Part shown: piece after piece, positions 1 to 8,405 of the stretch
How positions within the stretch are numbered: the stretch's first letter is position 1
Layout of the letters: the number at the start of each line of letters is the position of its first letter
Assembly: GCA_026418455.1 (NCBI GenBank)
Contig: JAOABH010000008.1
Location: forward strand, 1-64,000
DNA: 64,000 nucleotides
Source of the DNA: Hydrogenothermaceae bacterium
GTDB taxonomy: Bacteria; Aquificota; Aquificia; Aquificales; Hydrogenothermaceae
Direction: 5' to 3'
Position numbers and translations under genes: made by a program
The notes under the pieces: model-generated
Database searches by the model: none
Seen by the model: the letters and a program-made list of their open reading frames with translations, nothing else
What the model was told of the DNA's origin: nothing

Positions 1-108
1 TAGCGGTGGGGAAACACCCGGTTTCCATTCCGAACCCGGCAGTTAAGCCCACCAGCGCCCATGATACTGGCTGCGAGAGCGGTCGGGAAAGTAGGTCGAT
101 GCCAGGGG
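1..108 (+). rRNA. rrf: 5S ribosomal RNA, 5' end cut by window edge
   Basis: This matches the conserved bacterial 5S pattern: 'cattccgaacccggcagtta' in loop B/C, then 'gcgagagc' and 'gtaggtcgatgccaggg' at the 3' strand of helix I. About a dozen 5' nucleotides lie outside the window, so the closing helix I cannot be fully checked and the 3' end is good to two bases or so. The rest of an rRNA operon is expected just upstream. I see no strong hairpin terminator behind it. ORF 6..203 in the track is a chance reading frame through this RNA. Confidence 0.93.
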
Positions 109-257
109 CTTTTATATCTTCTATACCCCCTATATCTCTATCCCATATTAAATTCTTCGTTAAGTTCTTATTTTCAAATCTTATTTCATACTTTTTAACT
201 TAAATTTTCTCAATTTTTATTAACAAAGTTTTACAGGATACGGTAAAAGTAATATAG

Positions 258-263
258 TATAAT
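258..263 (+). promoter_or_regulatory. -10 box TATAAT just upstream of ispA (candidate leaderless start)
   Basis: A perfect TATAAT ends seven bases before the ispA ATG, so transcription would begin at or within a base or two of the start codon. No Shine-Dalgarno sequence lies between the box and the ATG. The -35 is poor: a TTTACA lies 22 bp upstream of the box, too far for a normal spacer. Confidence 0.45.
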
Positions 264-270
264 TTTATTT

Positions 271-1131
271 ATGATTTTAGAGTATTTACAGAAGCAGGTG
301 GATTTTTTTAATAAGAAAATAGGAGATTTTATACCTTCCGGTGAGCCTAAAATTTTGTTTGATGCTATGAGGTATAGTCTTACTGCCGGAGGAAAGCGTA
401 TAAGACCTATTCTTGTAGTTGAATCTGCTAAATCTGTTAAACCTGGCATAGATATAAACACTTTTATAGAGATACCTGTTGCCTGTGAGTTTATTCATAC
501 TTATTCTCTGATACACGATGATCTTCCAGCAATGGATGATGATGATTTTAGGAGAGGTAAGCCAACCTGCCACAAAGTTTTTGGAGAAGCTATGGCTATT
601 CTTGCTGGAGATGGTCTTCTTACTCATGCTTTTAATCTGATTTCTTTAAATAAATTTTTAGAATCAGAAAAATTAATTAGAATTATTAATATACTTTCTG
701 AAAAGGTTGGTATCTATGGTATGGTTGCTGGACAGGCTGCAGATATGGATAAGAATTTTAGAGATGTTGAGTTTATACATACACACAAAACAGCCAAATT
801 TATAGAAGCTTGCTGTGAGATTGGTGGAGTAATTGGGTCTGCAGACGAGAGCCAGATTAAATATTTAAGAGATTATGGATACGCTATAGGAATGGCTTTT
901 CAGATATGGGATGATGTTTTAGATGAGATAGGAGAGGAAGAAAAATTAGGAAAAAAAGCTCACAAAGATAAAGAAAAAGATAAAATCACTTATCCTTTAG
1001 TTTACGGAGTTGAAAGATCAAAAGAGATGGCAAGAAATTATGTGGAAAAGGCTATAACTTCGTTGAAAGATATTCCAAATAGAGATATATTGGTAAATAT
1101 TGCTAAATTCATCATAAGTAGAGAGGTGTAG
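271..1131 (+). CDS. ispA: Polyprenyl synthetase (farnesyl/geranylgeranyl diphosphate synthase)
   Basis: A trans-prenyltransferase that condenses isopentenyl diphosphate with allylic diphosphates to give C15-C20 chains for quinone tails and undecaprenyl carriers. The 286 residues are normal for the IspA class. Both aspartate-rich motifs are visible: the first as 'DDLPAMDDDD' near residue 85 and the second as 'QIWDDVLDE' near residue 213. 'GGKRIRPIL' near residue 40 is the usual IPP-binding segment. The product length (C15 or C20) cannot be fixed by eye. queF follows with no gap, so the two are co-transcribed. The ATG has no Shine-Dalgarno sequence and may head a leaderless mRNA. It supplies the substrate for UppS, encoded 6 kb away. 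Confidence 0.92.
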   Translation: MILEYLQKQVDFFNKKIGDFIPSGEPKILFDAMRYSLTAGGKRIRPILVVESAKSVKPGIDINTFIEIPVACEFIHTYSLIHDDLPAMDDDDFRRGKPTCHKVFGEAMAILAGDGLLTHAFNLISLNKFLESEKLIRIINILSEKVGIYGMVAGQAADMDKNFRDVEFIHTHKTAKFIEACCEIGGVIGSADESQIKYLRDYGYAIGMAFQIWDDVLDEIGEEEKLGKKAHKDKEKDKITYPLVYGVERSKEMARNYVEKAITSLKDIPNRDILVNIAKFIISREV

Positions 1132-1509
1132 ATGAAATACGGAGAGAAAGAGATATTTGAATCAAAATTAGAACCTTGGCCAAATCCTTATCCAGAAAGA
1201 AATTACACGATAGATATAACTTTTCCGGAGTTTTCTTGCTTATGTCCAAGATCCGGTTATCCTGACTATGCAACTATAAAGATTATATATATTCCTGATC
1301 AGTATATTGTGGAGTTAAAATCTCTCAAACTTTATCTTAATAAATATAGAAATCAATATATATCTCACGAAGAGGCAACAAATAAGATATATGAAGATTT
1401 ATTTAACCTTTTAAAGCCAAGAAAACTTGAAGTTATAGGTGATTGGAACCCAAGAGGTAATGTTAAAACAGTAATAAAAGTATCTTCTGAAGATAATAAT
1501 AAAGCTTAA
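1132..1509 (+). CDS. queF: NADPH-dependent 7-cyano-7-deazaguanine (preQ0) reductase QueF
   Basis: Reduces the nitrile of preQ0 to the amine preQ1, the base later inserted into tRNA for queuosine. At 125 residues this is the short, single-domain QueF type. '[16 protein letters not shown]' holds the catalytic Cys and the family signature, and '[14 protein letters not shown]' is the other conserved block. It starts on the base after the ispA stop. Its stop TAA overlaps the convergent hemC stop in a shared TTAA. The later pathway enzyme QueA is also in this window. Confidence 0.95.
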   Translation: MKYGEKEIFESKLEPWPNPYPERNYTIDITFPEFSCLCPRSGYPDYATIKIIYIPDQYIVELKSLKLYLNKYRNQYISHEEATNKIYEDLFNLLKPRKLEVIGDWNPRGNVKTVIKVSSEDNNKA

Positions 1510-2435
1510 CTACTTAGGATTTTTTCCAATATCTGTTTACCTCCCATATCTAACAGTCTGTTAGCTAACCTTTCTCCTACCTCTTTTGCCTGTTTTATTG
1601 GATTATCGGAAAGATTCTCTTCTAATCTATCTTTATAAAACTCCTTTCCTTCTAAATCTGCTATGTATCCCACTATACATATCTTATTCTCCTTTATCTC
1701 ACAGTAAGAACCTAATGGAACTTGACAACCTCCTTCAAGGGTTGCAAGGAAAGACCTTTCAGCTGTTGCACGAATAAAACTTTCCATATTGTTTAGAAAA
1801 GAGATTGTATCTAAAACTTTTACATCATCTAATCTTGCTTCAATTCCTAAGAAACCTTGACACACAGCCGGAATCATCTCTTCTGGAGAGAATTTATACT
1901 TTACCACATCTTCTAATCCAAGTCTTTTTAGTCCAGCATAAGCCAGTATAATTGCGTCGAATTGTCCCTCTTGAAGTTTTCTAATCCTTGTATCTACATT
2001 TCCCCTTAGGTCAACTATCTCAACATTTGGATTTAATCTTAGAGCTTGGGATTTTCTCCTTAAACTACTTGTCCCTAAAATAGCAGCTGAAGGCATCTCA
2101 TCTAAAGAGTTGTATTTAACTGATACAAATGCGTCAAAAGGGTCTTCTCTAAGTGGAATTGCAACTATCCCAAGACCTTCCGGAAGTTTTGTTGGGACAT
2201 CTTTAAGTGAATGAACAGCTATATCAATTTCTCCCCTTATCATAGCATCTTCTATCTCTTTTACAAACAGACCTTTCCCTCCTATTTTTGCAAGAGGAAC
2301 ATCTAATATCTTATCTCCCTGTGTAGTTATCTGGATAATCTCTACTTCTATATTTCTTTCTCTAAGTTTTTCTGCTATAAAGTTTGTTTGCCACATAGCC
2401 AATTTACTTTTTCTTGTTCCGATTCTTATCTTCAA
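1506..2435 (-). CDS. hemC: Hydroxymethylbilane synthase (porphobilinogen deaminase)
   Basis: Joins four porphobilinogens into hydroxymethylbilane in haem and sirohaem synthesis. The 309 residues are the usual length. '[13 protein letters not shown]' at the N-terminus, 'HSLKDVPT' near 75, '[11 protein letters not shown]' near 120 and the dipyrromethane cofactor Cys in '[10 protein letters not shown]' near 237 are all present. The start is TTG, preceded by AAGGAG at good spacing. It is the last gene of the asd-dgt-glycosyltransferase-hemC run. Confidence 0.96.
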   Translation of the reverse strand: MKIRIGTRKSKLAMWQTNFIAEKLRERNIEVEIIQITTQGDKILDVPLAKIGGKGLFVKEIEDAMIRGEIDIAVHSLKDVPTKLPEGLGIVAIPLREDPFDAFVSVKYNSLDEMPSAAILGTSSLRRKSQALRLNPNVEIVDLRGNVDTRIRKLQEGQFDAIILAYAGLKRLGLEDVVKYKFSPEEMIPAVCQGFLGIEARLDDVKVLDTISFLNNMESFIRATAERSFLATLEGGCQVPLGSYCEIKENKICIVGYIADLEGKEFYKDRLEENLSDNPIKQAKEVGERLANRLLDMGGKQILEKILSS

Positions 2436-2445
2436 ACTTCACTCC

Positions 2446-3912
2446 TTAAAAAGATGTTATTGGATCTTCTTCAATTTTTCTATAATTTTTAAGAACATAA
2501 ATATAGTAATCTTTAACAAACTCTCCTCTATATTTTACCTTATATACAAACTCTTTTGAAATCTCATCAAATCCATTTTTAACTCTGTCTGTTATAGGAT
2601 GGTCTGCAACATATATACCGAAGTATCCTTTATTTTCAAATTTTGATACACCTTCCCAAAGGTCAAACTGATTCATCCTCCTATCTATCCGAACACAGTA
2701 AGTTTGCGGATTCCCTCTAACATAAAAGGCTAACTCTGAGGATATATGGTATGAATCTGAAAATATAAAGTATTTTGTTGTATTTAGATTTATAATCTCT
2801 CCATAGACAACTTCTCCCATGTCCTTCCATCCTACCAATCTTTTCGTTGGGTCTTTTTTGGGAGGAAGTATATGTGTTAAACTGACTTTATCTAAAATAG
2901 GTGTATAAAAAAGTATTATCACTCCTAAGGTGGATAAAAACATAGGAATAATAGCCTTTTTCAGGTGATATTTGTATATATAGTAAGCTGTCAATATATA
3001 CAGAGAAACATATGCAAAGGCAGGCCAGTTAGCTTCCACATTCTTTTTTAATGATATAAACATAAAAAAAGAAAAAATCACAACTCCATTTAAGGAGAGA
3101 TATATCAGTTTTTCATCTTTATCTTTAAAAGATCTGTAAATGGCATAAACCATAAATGGAAACAAAAATGGTGAATTTATACCTATCTGACCTAATATAT
3201 AATCTCCTAAATGTTTTAAGTTTATTACAGAGTTTTCGGTTGCTCCTGCAAGTTTTCCTACATGTTTAAAGCTAACAAAATCATTTACTATATTCCAGTA
3301 AATTATAGGCAGTGTGAATAATCCAGCTATTGAGATAGATATGTATAACCATTTTTCTTTAAATATTTCTCTTTTAAACAGAAGAATGTATATAAAAGCA
3401 GGTATTAAAAATAAAACTGCGGAAAACTTTGAGTAAAAAGCTAAGCCTCCAAAAATTCCGGTTAATATCCAATCTGTAGATTTACCACTATTTACAGCTT
3501 TATAAAAAAAACATATAAGTAGAAGATAAAAAAATGCTAAGGGGGTATCTGTAAGAAATATTATAGATGCTATCTCATAGGTAGGTATAAAGTATATAAA
3601 GATGGAACTAAAAAATGCTAATCTTTCATCTTTAAACATATATTTTGTAAATAGATATACGGCAACTGCAGTTAGAAAACCTAAAATTATGGCGTTTATC
3701 CTTACACCTATCTCTGTATCTCCTAAAATTGATGTAGAGATAAAATTTAGATAGGCTATCAAAGGTGGTTTTGAGTAATAAGATAGGTCTAAATGTTTTG
3801 ACCATAACCAGTATTGAGCTTCTTCTGTTGAAAGGTCTATATCTCTGTAAAGGACATATAAAACTCTTAAAACAGCTACTATTATGTGAAATAGAAGAAC
3901 TTTTTTAAACAT
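2446..3912 (-). CDS. Membrane glycosyltransferase, GT39/ArnT-like
   Basis: A polytopic membrane protein of 488 residues. The first extracytoplasmic loop has 'DIDLSTEEAQYWLWSKHLDLSYYSKPPLIAYL', the conserved acidic and 'YYSKPP' pattern of dolichyl-phosphate-mannose/undecaprenyl-phosphate-sugar dependent transferases (GT39/PMT, ArnT-like). About ten hydrophobic segments follow, then a soluble C-terminal domain of roughly 130 residues. Family knowledge suggests it moves a sugar from a lipid carrier to lipid A, a protein or another envelope acceptor; the acceptor cannot be read from the sequence. It starts two bases before the dgt stop region, so it is translated from the same message. Confidence 0.8.
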   Translation of the reverse strand: MFKKVLLFHIIVAVLRVLYVLYRDIDLSTEEAQYWLWSKHLDLSYYSKPPLIAYLNFISTSILGDTEIGVRINAIILGFLTAVAVYLFTKYMFKDERLAFFSSIFIYFIPTYEIASIIFLTDTPLAFFYLLLICFFYKAVNSGKSTDWILTGIFGGLAFYSKFSAVLFLIPAFIYILLFKREIFKEKWLYISISIAGLFTLPIIYWNIVNDFVSFKHVGKLAGATENSVINLKHLGDYILGQIGINSPFLFPFMVYAIYRSFKDKDEKLIYLSLNGVVIFSFFMFISLKKNVEANWPAFAYVSLYILTAYYIYKYHLKKAIIPMFLSTLGVIILFYTPILDKVSLTHILPPKKDPTKRLVGWKDMGEVVYGEIINLNTTKYFIFSDSYHISSELAFYVRGNPQTYCVRIDRRMNQFDLWEGVSKFENKGYFGIYVADHPITDRVKNGFDEISKEFVYKVKYRGEFVKDYYIYVLKNYRKIEEDPITSF

Positions 3913-4941
3913 TTAAAAAATAGCCCAGCCTTTTGGTATAAAAATCTCACTGTATTTTCTAATAGCAAATCTATCTGTCATTCCGGCAACATAGTCAACT
4001 GCTGCTTGAACTGACTCGTAGTTTCCCCATAGTTTAAGATATGTTTCATAGTTTGGTATTTCGTAAGGATTTTGAGCATAATACTCAAATAGTGCCTTAA
4101 CTATACCTTTAGCTTTGTCTACTTCCTTTGTTACAACCGGAGAGTAGTATACCTTTTCATACATAAAATCTCTTAAACTATATAAAGCTTCATAAATCTG
4201 TGAATCCATTAGTATGTGGCTGTAATTGGTTTTTATAGTTTCTTCTACTGTACTGATTACCAATGTGGTTATTCTTTCAGATTTGGTTTTGCCAAGGATA
4301 TTTATAACATTCTGTGGAATATCTGACTCTTTTATTATTCCGGCTCTTATGGCATCTTCAAGGTCGTGATTTATATAAGCTATTTTGTCTGATATTCTGA
4401 CTATTTCTCCTTCCAATGTTTTCGGCATTCCACTGTCTGATATTAAAGGAGATTTCCCTTTACTGTGTTTTAATATTCCATCTTTTACTTCCTGTGTTAG
4501 GTTTAGTCCTTTTCCGTTGTTTTCTAACTTCTCTATAACTCTTAAACTGTGTCTTGCATGATGATAGCTACCGTTTTCTTTTAAAATAAACTCTCCAGCG
4601 TGTCCAAAAGGTGTGTGTCCCAAGTCATGTCCTAAGGCTATGGCTTCTGTTAAATCTTCGTTCAGTCTTAAAGATCTTGCTATTGTCCTTGATATCTGAG
4701 AAACTTCAAGGGTATGGGTTAACCTTGTCCTGTAATGGTCTGCTTCTGGAGATAGGAATACCTGAGTTTTATGTTTCAATCTTCTAAAAGCTTTACTATG
4801 TATTATCCTGTCTCTATCTCTTTGAAATTTTGTTCTTAAAGGACACTCTTCCTCCGGAGTGTCCCTTTTTGCTTCTCTACTTTTTGAAGCTCTTGGATTA
4901 AGTGTTTTATACTCTAAATCTTCTAATTTTTCTCTTATCAT
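3913..4941 (-). CDS. dgt: dGTPase-like HD-domain triphosphohydrolase
   Basis: HD-superfamily deoxynucleotide triphosphohydrolase, cleaving dNTPs such as dGTP to nucleoside and tripolyphosphate. The metal ligands are visible: 'RLTHTLEVSQI' near residue 72, 'HDLGHTPFGH' near 107 and 'ISDKIAYINHDLEDA' near 185. The N-terminal 'RDRDRIIHSKAFRRLKHKTQV' is the family signature. At 342 residues it is the shorter dGTPase-like type. The ATG overlaps the asd stop as ATGA, so the two are probably translationally coupled. Confidence 0.92.
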   Translation of the reverse strand: MIREKLEDLEYKTLNPRASKSREAKRDTPEEECPLRTKFQRDRDRIIHSKAFRRLKHKTQVFLSPEADHYRTRLTHTLEVSQISRTIARSLRLNEDLTEAIALGHDLGHTPFGHAGEFILKENGSYHHARHSLRVIEKLENNGKGLNLTQEVKDGILKHSKGKSPLISDSGMPKTLEGEIVRISDKIAYINHDLEDAIRAGIIKESDIPQNVINILGKTKSERITTLVISTVEETIKTNYSHILMDSQIYEALYSLRDFMYEKVYYSPVVTKEVDKAKGIVKALFEYYAQNPYEIPNYETYLKLWGNYESVQAAVDYVAGMTDRFAIRKYSEIFIPKGWAIF

Positions 4942-5951
4942 ATTAGGCCATACTTTACAAGAAGCTCCGCTATCTGAACTGCATTTGTTGCAGCACCTTT
5001 TCTAAGGTTATCTCCAACTATCCACATAGATAATCCATTTTCAAATCCGGCATCTTTTCTTATTCTTCCTACAAAAACATCATCTTTACCGGCAATCTCT
5101 ATAGGTACCGGATAAACGTTATTGATAGGATCATCTTCTACTACTACTCCCGGAGCTTTTATAAGGATATCTCTTGCTTCCTCTGCTGTTATAGGTTCTT
5201 CTGTCTCTATTGTTACAACTTCACTATGTCCTACGAAAACTGGGACTCTAACACAAGTTGGAGACACTTTTATATCCGGCTCATGCATAATTTTTCTTGT
5301 CTCATTTATCATCTTCATCTCTTCTTTGGTATATCCATTTGGTTCAAAGTTATCTATTCTTGGAATAACATTAAAAGCTATATGGTGAGGCAGAGCCTGG
5401 GGATAGTAGTACTTTCCTTCAAAGAATGCCTTTGTTTCATTTTCTAAATCTTGTATTGCTGTTGCACCTGCTCCGGAAACTGCCTGATAAGTTGCTACTA
5501 TTATCCTTTTTATCTTTTTTGCTTTATGTATAGGATATAATGCTACGACCATCTGTATTGTTGAACAGTTTGGGTTTGCTATTATACCTTTATGCCATTT
5601 AACATCTTCTGGATTTACTTCAGGGACTACTAAAGGAACATCTGGGTCCATCCTAAAAGCCGAGCTGTTATCTATGACAACAGCTCCTTTAGATACTGCA
5701 ACAGGAGCCCACTTTTTACTTCTATCACCTCCGGCGGAAAATAGAGCGATATCTACACCTTCAAAAGCTTTTTCCGATACAGCTTCTACTTTGTACTTAA
5801 CACCGCAATACTCTACTTCTTTTCCTGCAGATCTCTCAGATGCCAAAAACTTTATCTCATTTATAGGAAAATTTCTCTCTTCCAAAACTTTTATCATAGT
5901 TTGACCTACAGCTCCGGTCGCTCCCAGTATGGCAACATTGTAACTTTTCAT
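4938..5951 (-). CDS. asd: Aspartate-semialdehyde dehydrogenase
   Basis: Reduces aspartyl phosphate to aspartate semialdehyde, the branch point to lysine/diaminopimelate, threonine and methionine. The N-terminal NADP-binding 'AILGATGAVGQTM', active-site Cys in 'NPNCSTIQMV' near residue 130 and 'YQAVSGAGATAI' near 158 are all present. The 337 residues are normal. A good GGAGG precedes the ATG. It is first in a four-gene minus-strand operon. The next enzyme toward threonine, Hom, is encoded 44 kb away. Confidence 0.97.
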   Translation of the reverse strand: MKSYNVAILGATGAVGQTMIKVLEERNFPINEIKFLASERSAGKEVEYCGVKYKVEAVSEKAFEGVDIALFSAGGDRSKKWAPVAVSKGAVVIDNSSAFRMDPDVPLVVPEVNPEDVKWHKGIIANPNCSTIQMVVALYPIHKAKKIKRIIVATYQAVSGAGATAIQDLENETKAFFEGKYYYPQALPHHIAFNVIPRIDNFEPNGYTKEEMKMINETRKIMHEPDIKVSPTCVRVPVFVGHSEVVTIETEEPITAEEARDILIKAPGVVVEDDPINNVYPVPIEIAGKDDVFVGRIRKDAGFENGLSMWIVGDNLRKGAATNAVQIAELLVKYGLI

Positions 5952-6021
5952 AAATGCCTCCTTTTTGAAAAATGTTATAAAATATTTTATCCCATATTTG
6001 ATAAACTTTTATGAGGTTTTT

Positions 6022-6216
6022 ATGAAAAAATTACTGAAAAACCCGGTTTTTATCACCGTTTTACTTACTTCATTTATGGGATTACCTTTTGTTGCTCTTA
6101 TGTTTGATAAATTTTTACTTAAATTAGAGAGTCCTATGATTTTTATGGCTGAGATGAGTATAATAACCTTAGGAATAACTTCTGCGGTTATAATTTTATA
6201 CTTCATATTTAAGTAG
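6022..6216 (+). CDS. Small two-helix membrane protein, unknown
   Basis: A 64-residue protein starting MKKLLKNPVF with two hydrophobic helices (about residues 7-25 and 40-62). I do not recognise the family. I chose the ATG at 6022 over the track's TTG at 5965, because GAGG sits eight bases before it and the extra 19 residues would run into the divergent asd promoter region. It lies ten bases before the CpoB-like gene, so it may be part of the same envelope-gene transcript. Confidence 0.6.
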   Translation: MKKLLKNPVFITVLLTSFMGLPFVALMFDKFLLKLESPMIFMAEMSIITLGITSAVIILYFIFK

Positions 6217-6226
6217 GAGGCGACAA

Positions 6227-6937
6227 ATGAGAAAATTTTTGATAGGTATTGTTTCGGTTACGGCTCTGTCTTCATGTGCATCTGAAGATAAGATAGTTAG
6301 CTTACAGAGAGAGCTTATATCTCTAAGAGAAGAGGTCAACCAACTTAAAGTTGATAACCAAGCTAACAAAAGTAGTATTGAGAACCTAAACAGTAGGATT
6401 GATAAATTATCAAAAGTTGTCTCCGAGAATAGTATAGAGATAGAGAAACTAAAAGTTTCAAAATCTTCTACTTTTGCTCCTCCACCACCACCTCCTCCAT
6501 CACCTCAACAGCTTCCCAGAGAAAGTAAGGAGCAGGTATCTATTCCTTCTGATGAGAAAGGTCTATACCAGTATGCTCTTGATTTATACTACAAGGGAAA
6601 TTACGAAGAAGCAAGAAAGTATTTTGTTGAGTTTTTAAAGAAGTATCCGGACTCTGATTTGTACGGAAATGCTGTATTCTGGGCTGGACAGACTTTTTAC
6701 GCAGAGAGAAAGTTTAAGGATGCAATAGAGATATTTAATGCTTTAATATCAAAGTGTGATGAAGGGAAGATAAAGAAATGTGTAAAGTATCCAGATGCTA
6801 TGTTAAAGATAGGGTTTGGTTATATAGAACTTGGGGATGTTGAGAAAGGTAAGGAGTATCTTAATGATTTAGTTAAAAGATATCCGGACTCTGATCCAGC
6901 ACAACTTGCAAAGAAAAAGCTGGAGGTATTAAGGTAG
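6227..6937 (+). CDS. CpoB/YbgF-like TPR lipoprotein
   Basis: A secreted lipoprotein of 236 residues. 'MRKFLIGIVSVTALSSC' ends in a lipobox (LSSC), so the mature protein begins at Cys17. Residues about 25-75 form a heptad-rich coiled coil. A proline run ('PPPPPPPSPQQ') follows, then a C-terminal block of TPR repeats, the layout of CpoB (YbgF), which links Tol-Pal to peptidoglycan synthesis in other Gram-negatives. No tol or pal gene lies nearby. An AGGAGG-type site precedes the ATG. The stop abuts uppS with no gap. Confidence 0.8.
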   Translation: MRKFLIGIVSVTALSSCASEDKIVSLQRELISLREEVNQLKVDNQANKSSIENLNSRIDKLSKVVSENSIEIEKLKVSKSSTFAPPPPPPPSPQQLPRESKEQVSIPSDEKGLYQYALDLYYKGNYEEARKYFVEFLKKYPDSDLYGNAVFWAGQTFYAERKFKDAIEIFNALISKCDEGKIKKCVKYPDAMLKIGFGYIELGDVEKGKEYLNDLVKRYPDSDPAQLAKKKLEVLR

Positions 6938-7639
6938 TTGGAAAATCTATACAAGATACCACAACATGTTGCTTTCATAATGGATGGTAATGGAAGATGG
7001 GCAAAAAGAAGAGGGTTAAGTAGGGTAGAGGGACACAGACAGGGGGTAGAAACCGTAGAGAGAGTTATAAGGTTCAGTAAAAAAGTGGGGATAAGATATC
7101 TCACACTTTTTGCCTTTTCTACGGAGAACTGGCAGAGACCAAAAGAAGAGGTTAATGCTATATTCTCCCTTCTAATTGAGTATATAAATACAAAAATTCC
7201 TTTTCTGAAGGATAACGATGTTAAGCTACTCTTTAGTGGAAGAAGAGAGGATCTGTCGGAAGATGTTTTAACAGCTATTAGGAAAGGAGAGGAAGAAACG
7301 AAAGAGGGAAAGAGTTTGACTGTTGTAGTAACGTTAAATTACAGTGGTAGAGCTGAGATAGTCGATGCTGTAAATAGGATAGTTAATGAAGGTAAGAAAT
7401 TTATAACAGAGGAAGATTTTAGAAACTATCTTTATATTCCGAACGTTCCAGATCCAGATTTGGTGATAAGGACAAGCGGAGAAGAGAGAATATCAAACTT
7501 CCTACTCTGGCAGATAGCTTACTCTGAACTTTACTTTACAGATGTGTTGTGGCCTGATTTTTCTGAGGAGGATTTTCTGAAGGCTCTGTATGAGTATCAG
7601 AGCAGAGAGAGAAGATTTGGAAGAGTTTTAGATGAATGA
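6938..7639 (+). CDS. uppS: Undecaprenyl diphosphate synthase (cis-prenyltransferase)
   Basis: Extends farnesyl diphosphate with eight cis isoprene units to make the C55 carrier for peptidoglycan and lipopolysaccharide. 'AFIMDGNGRWAKRRG' near residue 12 is the diphosphate-binding signature, with 'FSTENWQRP' near 65 and 'PDLVIRTSGEERISNFL' near 178. The 233 residues are normal. The start is TTG directly after the cpoB-like stop, with GGAGG inside the upstream gene. It overlaps cdsA by eight bases, the common uppS-cdsA pairing. Confidence 0.96.
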   Translation: MENLYKIPQHVAFIMDGNGRWAKRRGLSRVEGHRQGVETVERVIRFSKKVGIRYLTLFAFSTENWQRPKEEVNAIFSLLIEYINTKIPFLKDNDVKLLFSGRREDLSEDVLTAIRKGEEETKEGKSLTVVVTLNYSGRAEIVDAVNRIVNEGKKFITEEDFRNYLYIPNVPDPDLVIRTSGEERISNFLLWQIAYSELYFTDVLWPDFSEEDFLKALYEYQSRERRFGRVLDE

Positions 7640-8405
7640 TCTTTTAAAGAGATTTGTTTCTGCTTTAGTGTTAGCTGTTTTTGTTATATCTTCTATTATT
7701 TATCTTCCAGTTGATATGTTGAAGGTAGGGGTATCTTTAATCTCCGTTTTGGCTGTTTATGAACTTACCGGACTTTTAGAAGATAGATTTAAAGAGATTA
7801 AAAATCCTATTACACTTATAGTGGCATTTTTATCATCTCTATCTGTTCTTTTTGTTGATATATGGCTATCTATCTTTATTATAACCTTATACAGTTTTTA
7901 CATAGGTCATAGATTTTGGAATCTATCCTATACAGTAAACTCAGTATTTATACTTTTCTACGGAGTTTTTTTTGTCTCTTCTATGGGTATCATTTTACAG
8001 ATTGATAAATACCTAATTTTCTTGCTGTTTGCAGTTGTGTGGGTTGGGGATACTGTTGCTTATTTTGTAGGTAAAACTTTAGGAAAACATAAAATGGCTC
8101 CTAAACTCTCTCCGAAAAAAACTTGGGAGGGAGCTGTTGGTAGTTTCTTTGGGTCTGTTGTTGCCGGATCCATATTTATATATTACTTTCACTACAACTA
8201 TCTATATTTAATTCCTGTAATACTATCAGCATTTTTACTTCAAGTTGGAGACCTTTTTGAAAGTTTTATAAAGAGGCAGGTCAATAAAAAAGATGCCTCT
8301 AATCTTATCCCCGGACACGGTGGAATCTTAGACAGGATAGATTCTCTTATATTTGCCAGTGTGATTTTTGTGGTATGGGAGAAAGTTTTTTCTAAACTGG
8401 TTTAA
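7632..8405 (+). CDS. cdsA: Phosphatidate cytidylyltransferase
   Basis: Makes CDP-diacylglycerol from phosphatidic acid and CTP at the inner membrane, the precursor of all phospholipids. Multiple hydrophobic helices precede the C-terminal CDS signature 'GDLFESFIKRQVNKKDASNL' and 'HGGILDRIDS'. 'SPKKTWEG' near residue 160 is also conserved. The 257 residues are typical. Its stop overlaps the convergent pcrA stop region by 14 bp. Confidence 0.95.
   Translation: MNDLLKRFVSALVLAVFVISSIIYLPVDMLKVGVSLISVLAVYELTGLLEDRFKEIKNPITLIVAFLSSLSVLFVDIWLSIFIITLYSFYIGHRFWNLSYTVNSVFILFYGVFFVSSMGIILQIDKYLIFLLFAVVWVGDTVAYFVGKTLGKHKMAPKLSPKKTWEGAVGSFFGSVVAGSIFIYYFHYNYLYLIPVILSAFLLQVGDLFESFIKRQVNKKDASNLIPGHGGILDRIDSLIFASVIFVVWEKVFSKLV

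Noticed and set aside
6-203. 65-residue ORF at the start of the window
   Set aside because: It reads through the 5S rRNA and has no ribosome site.
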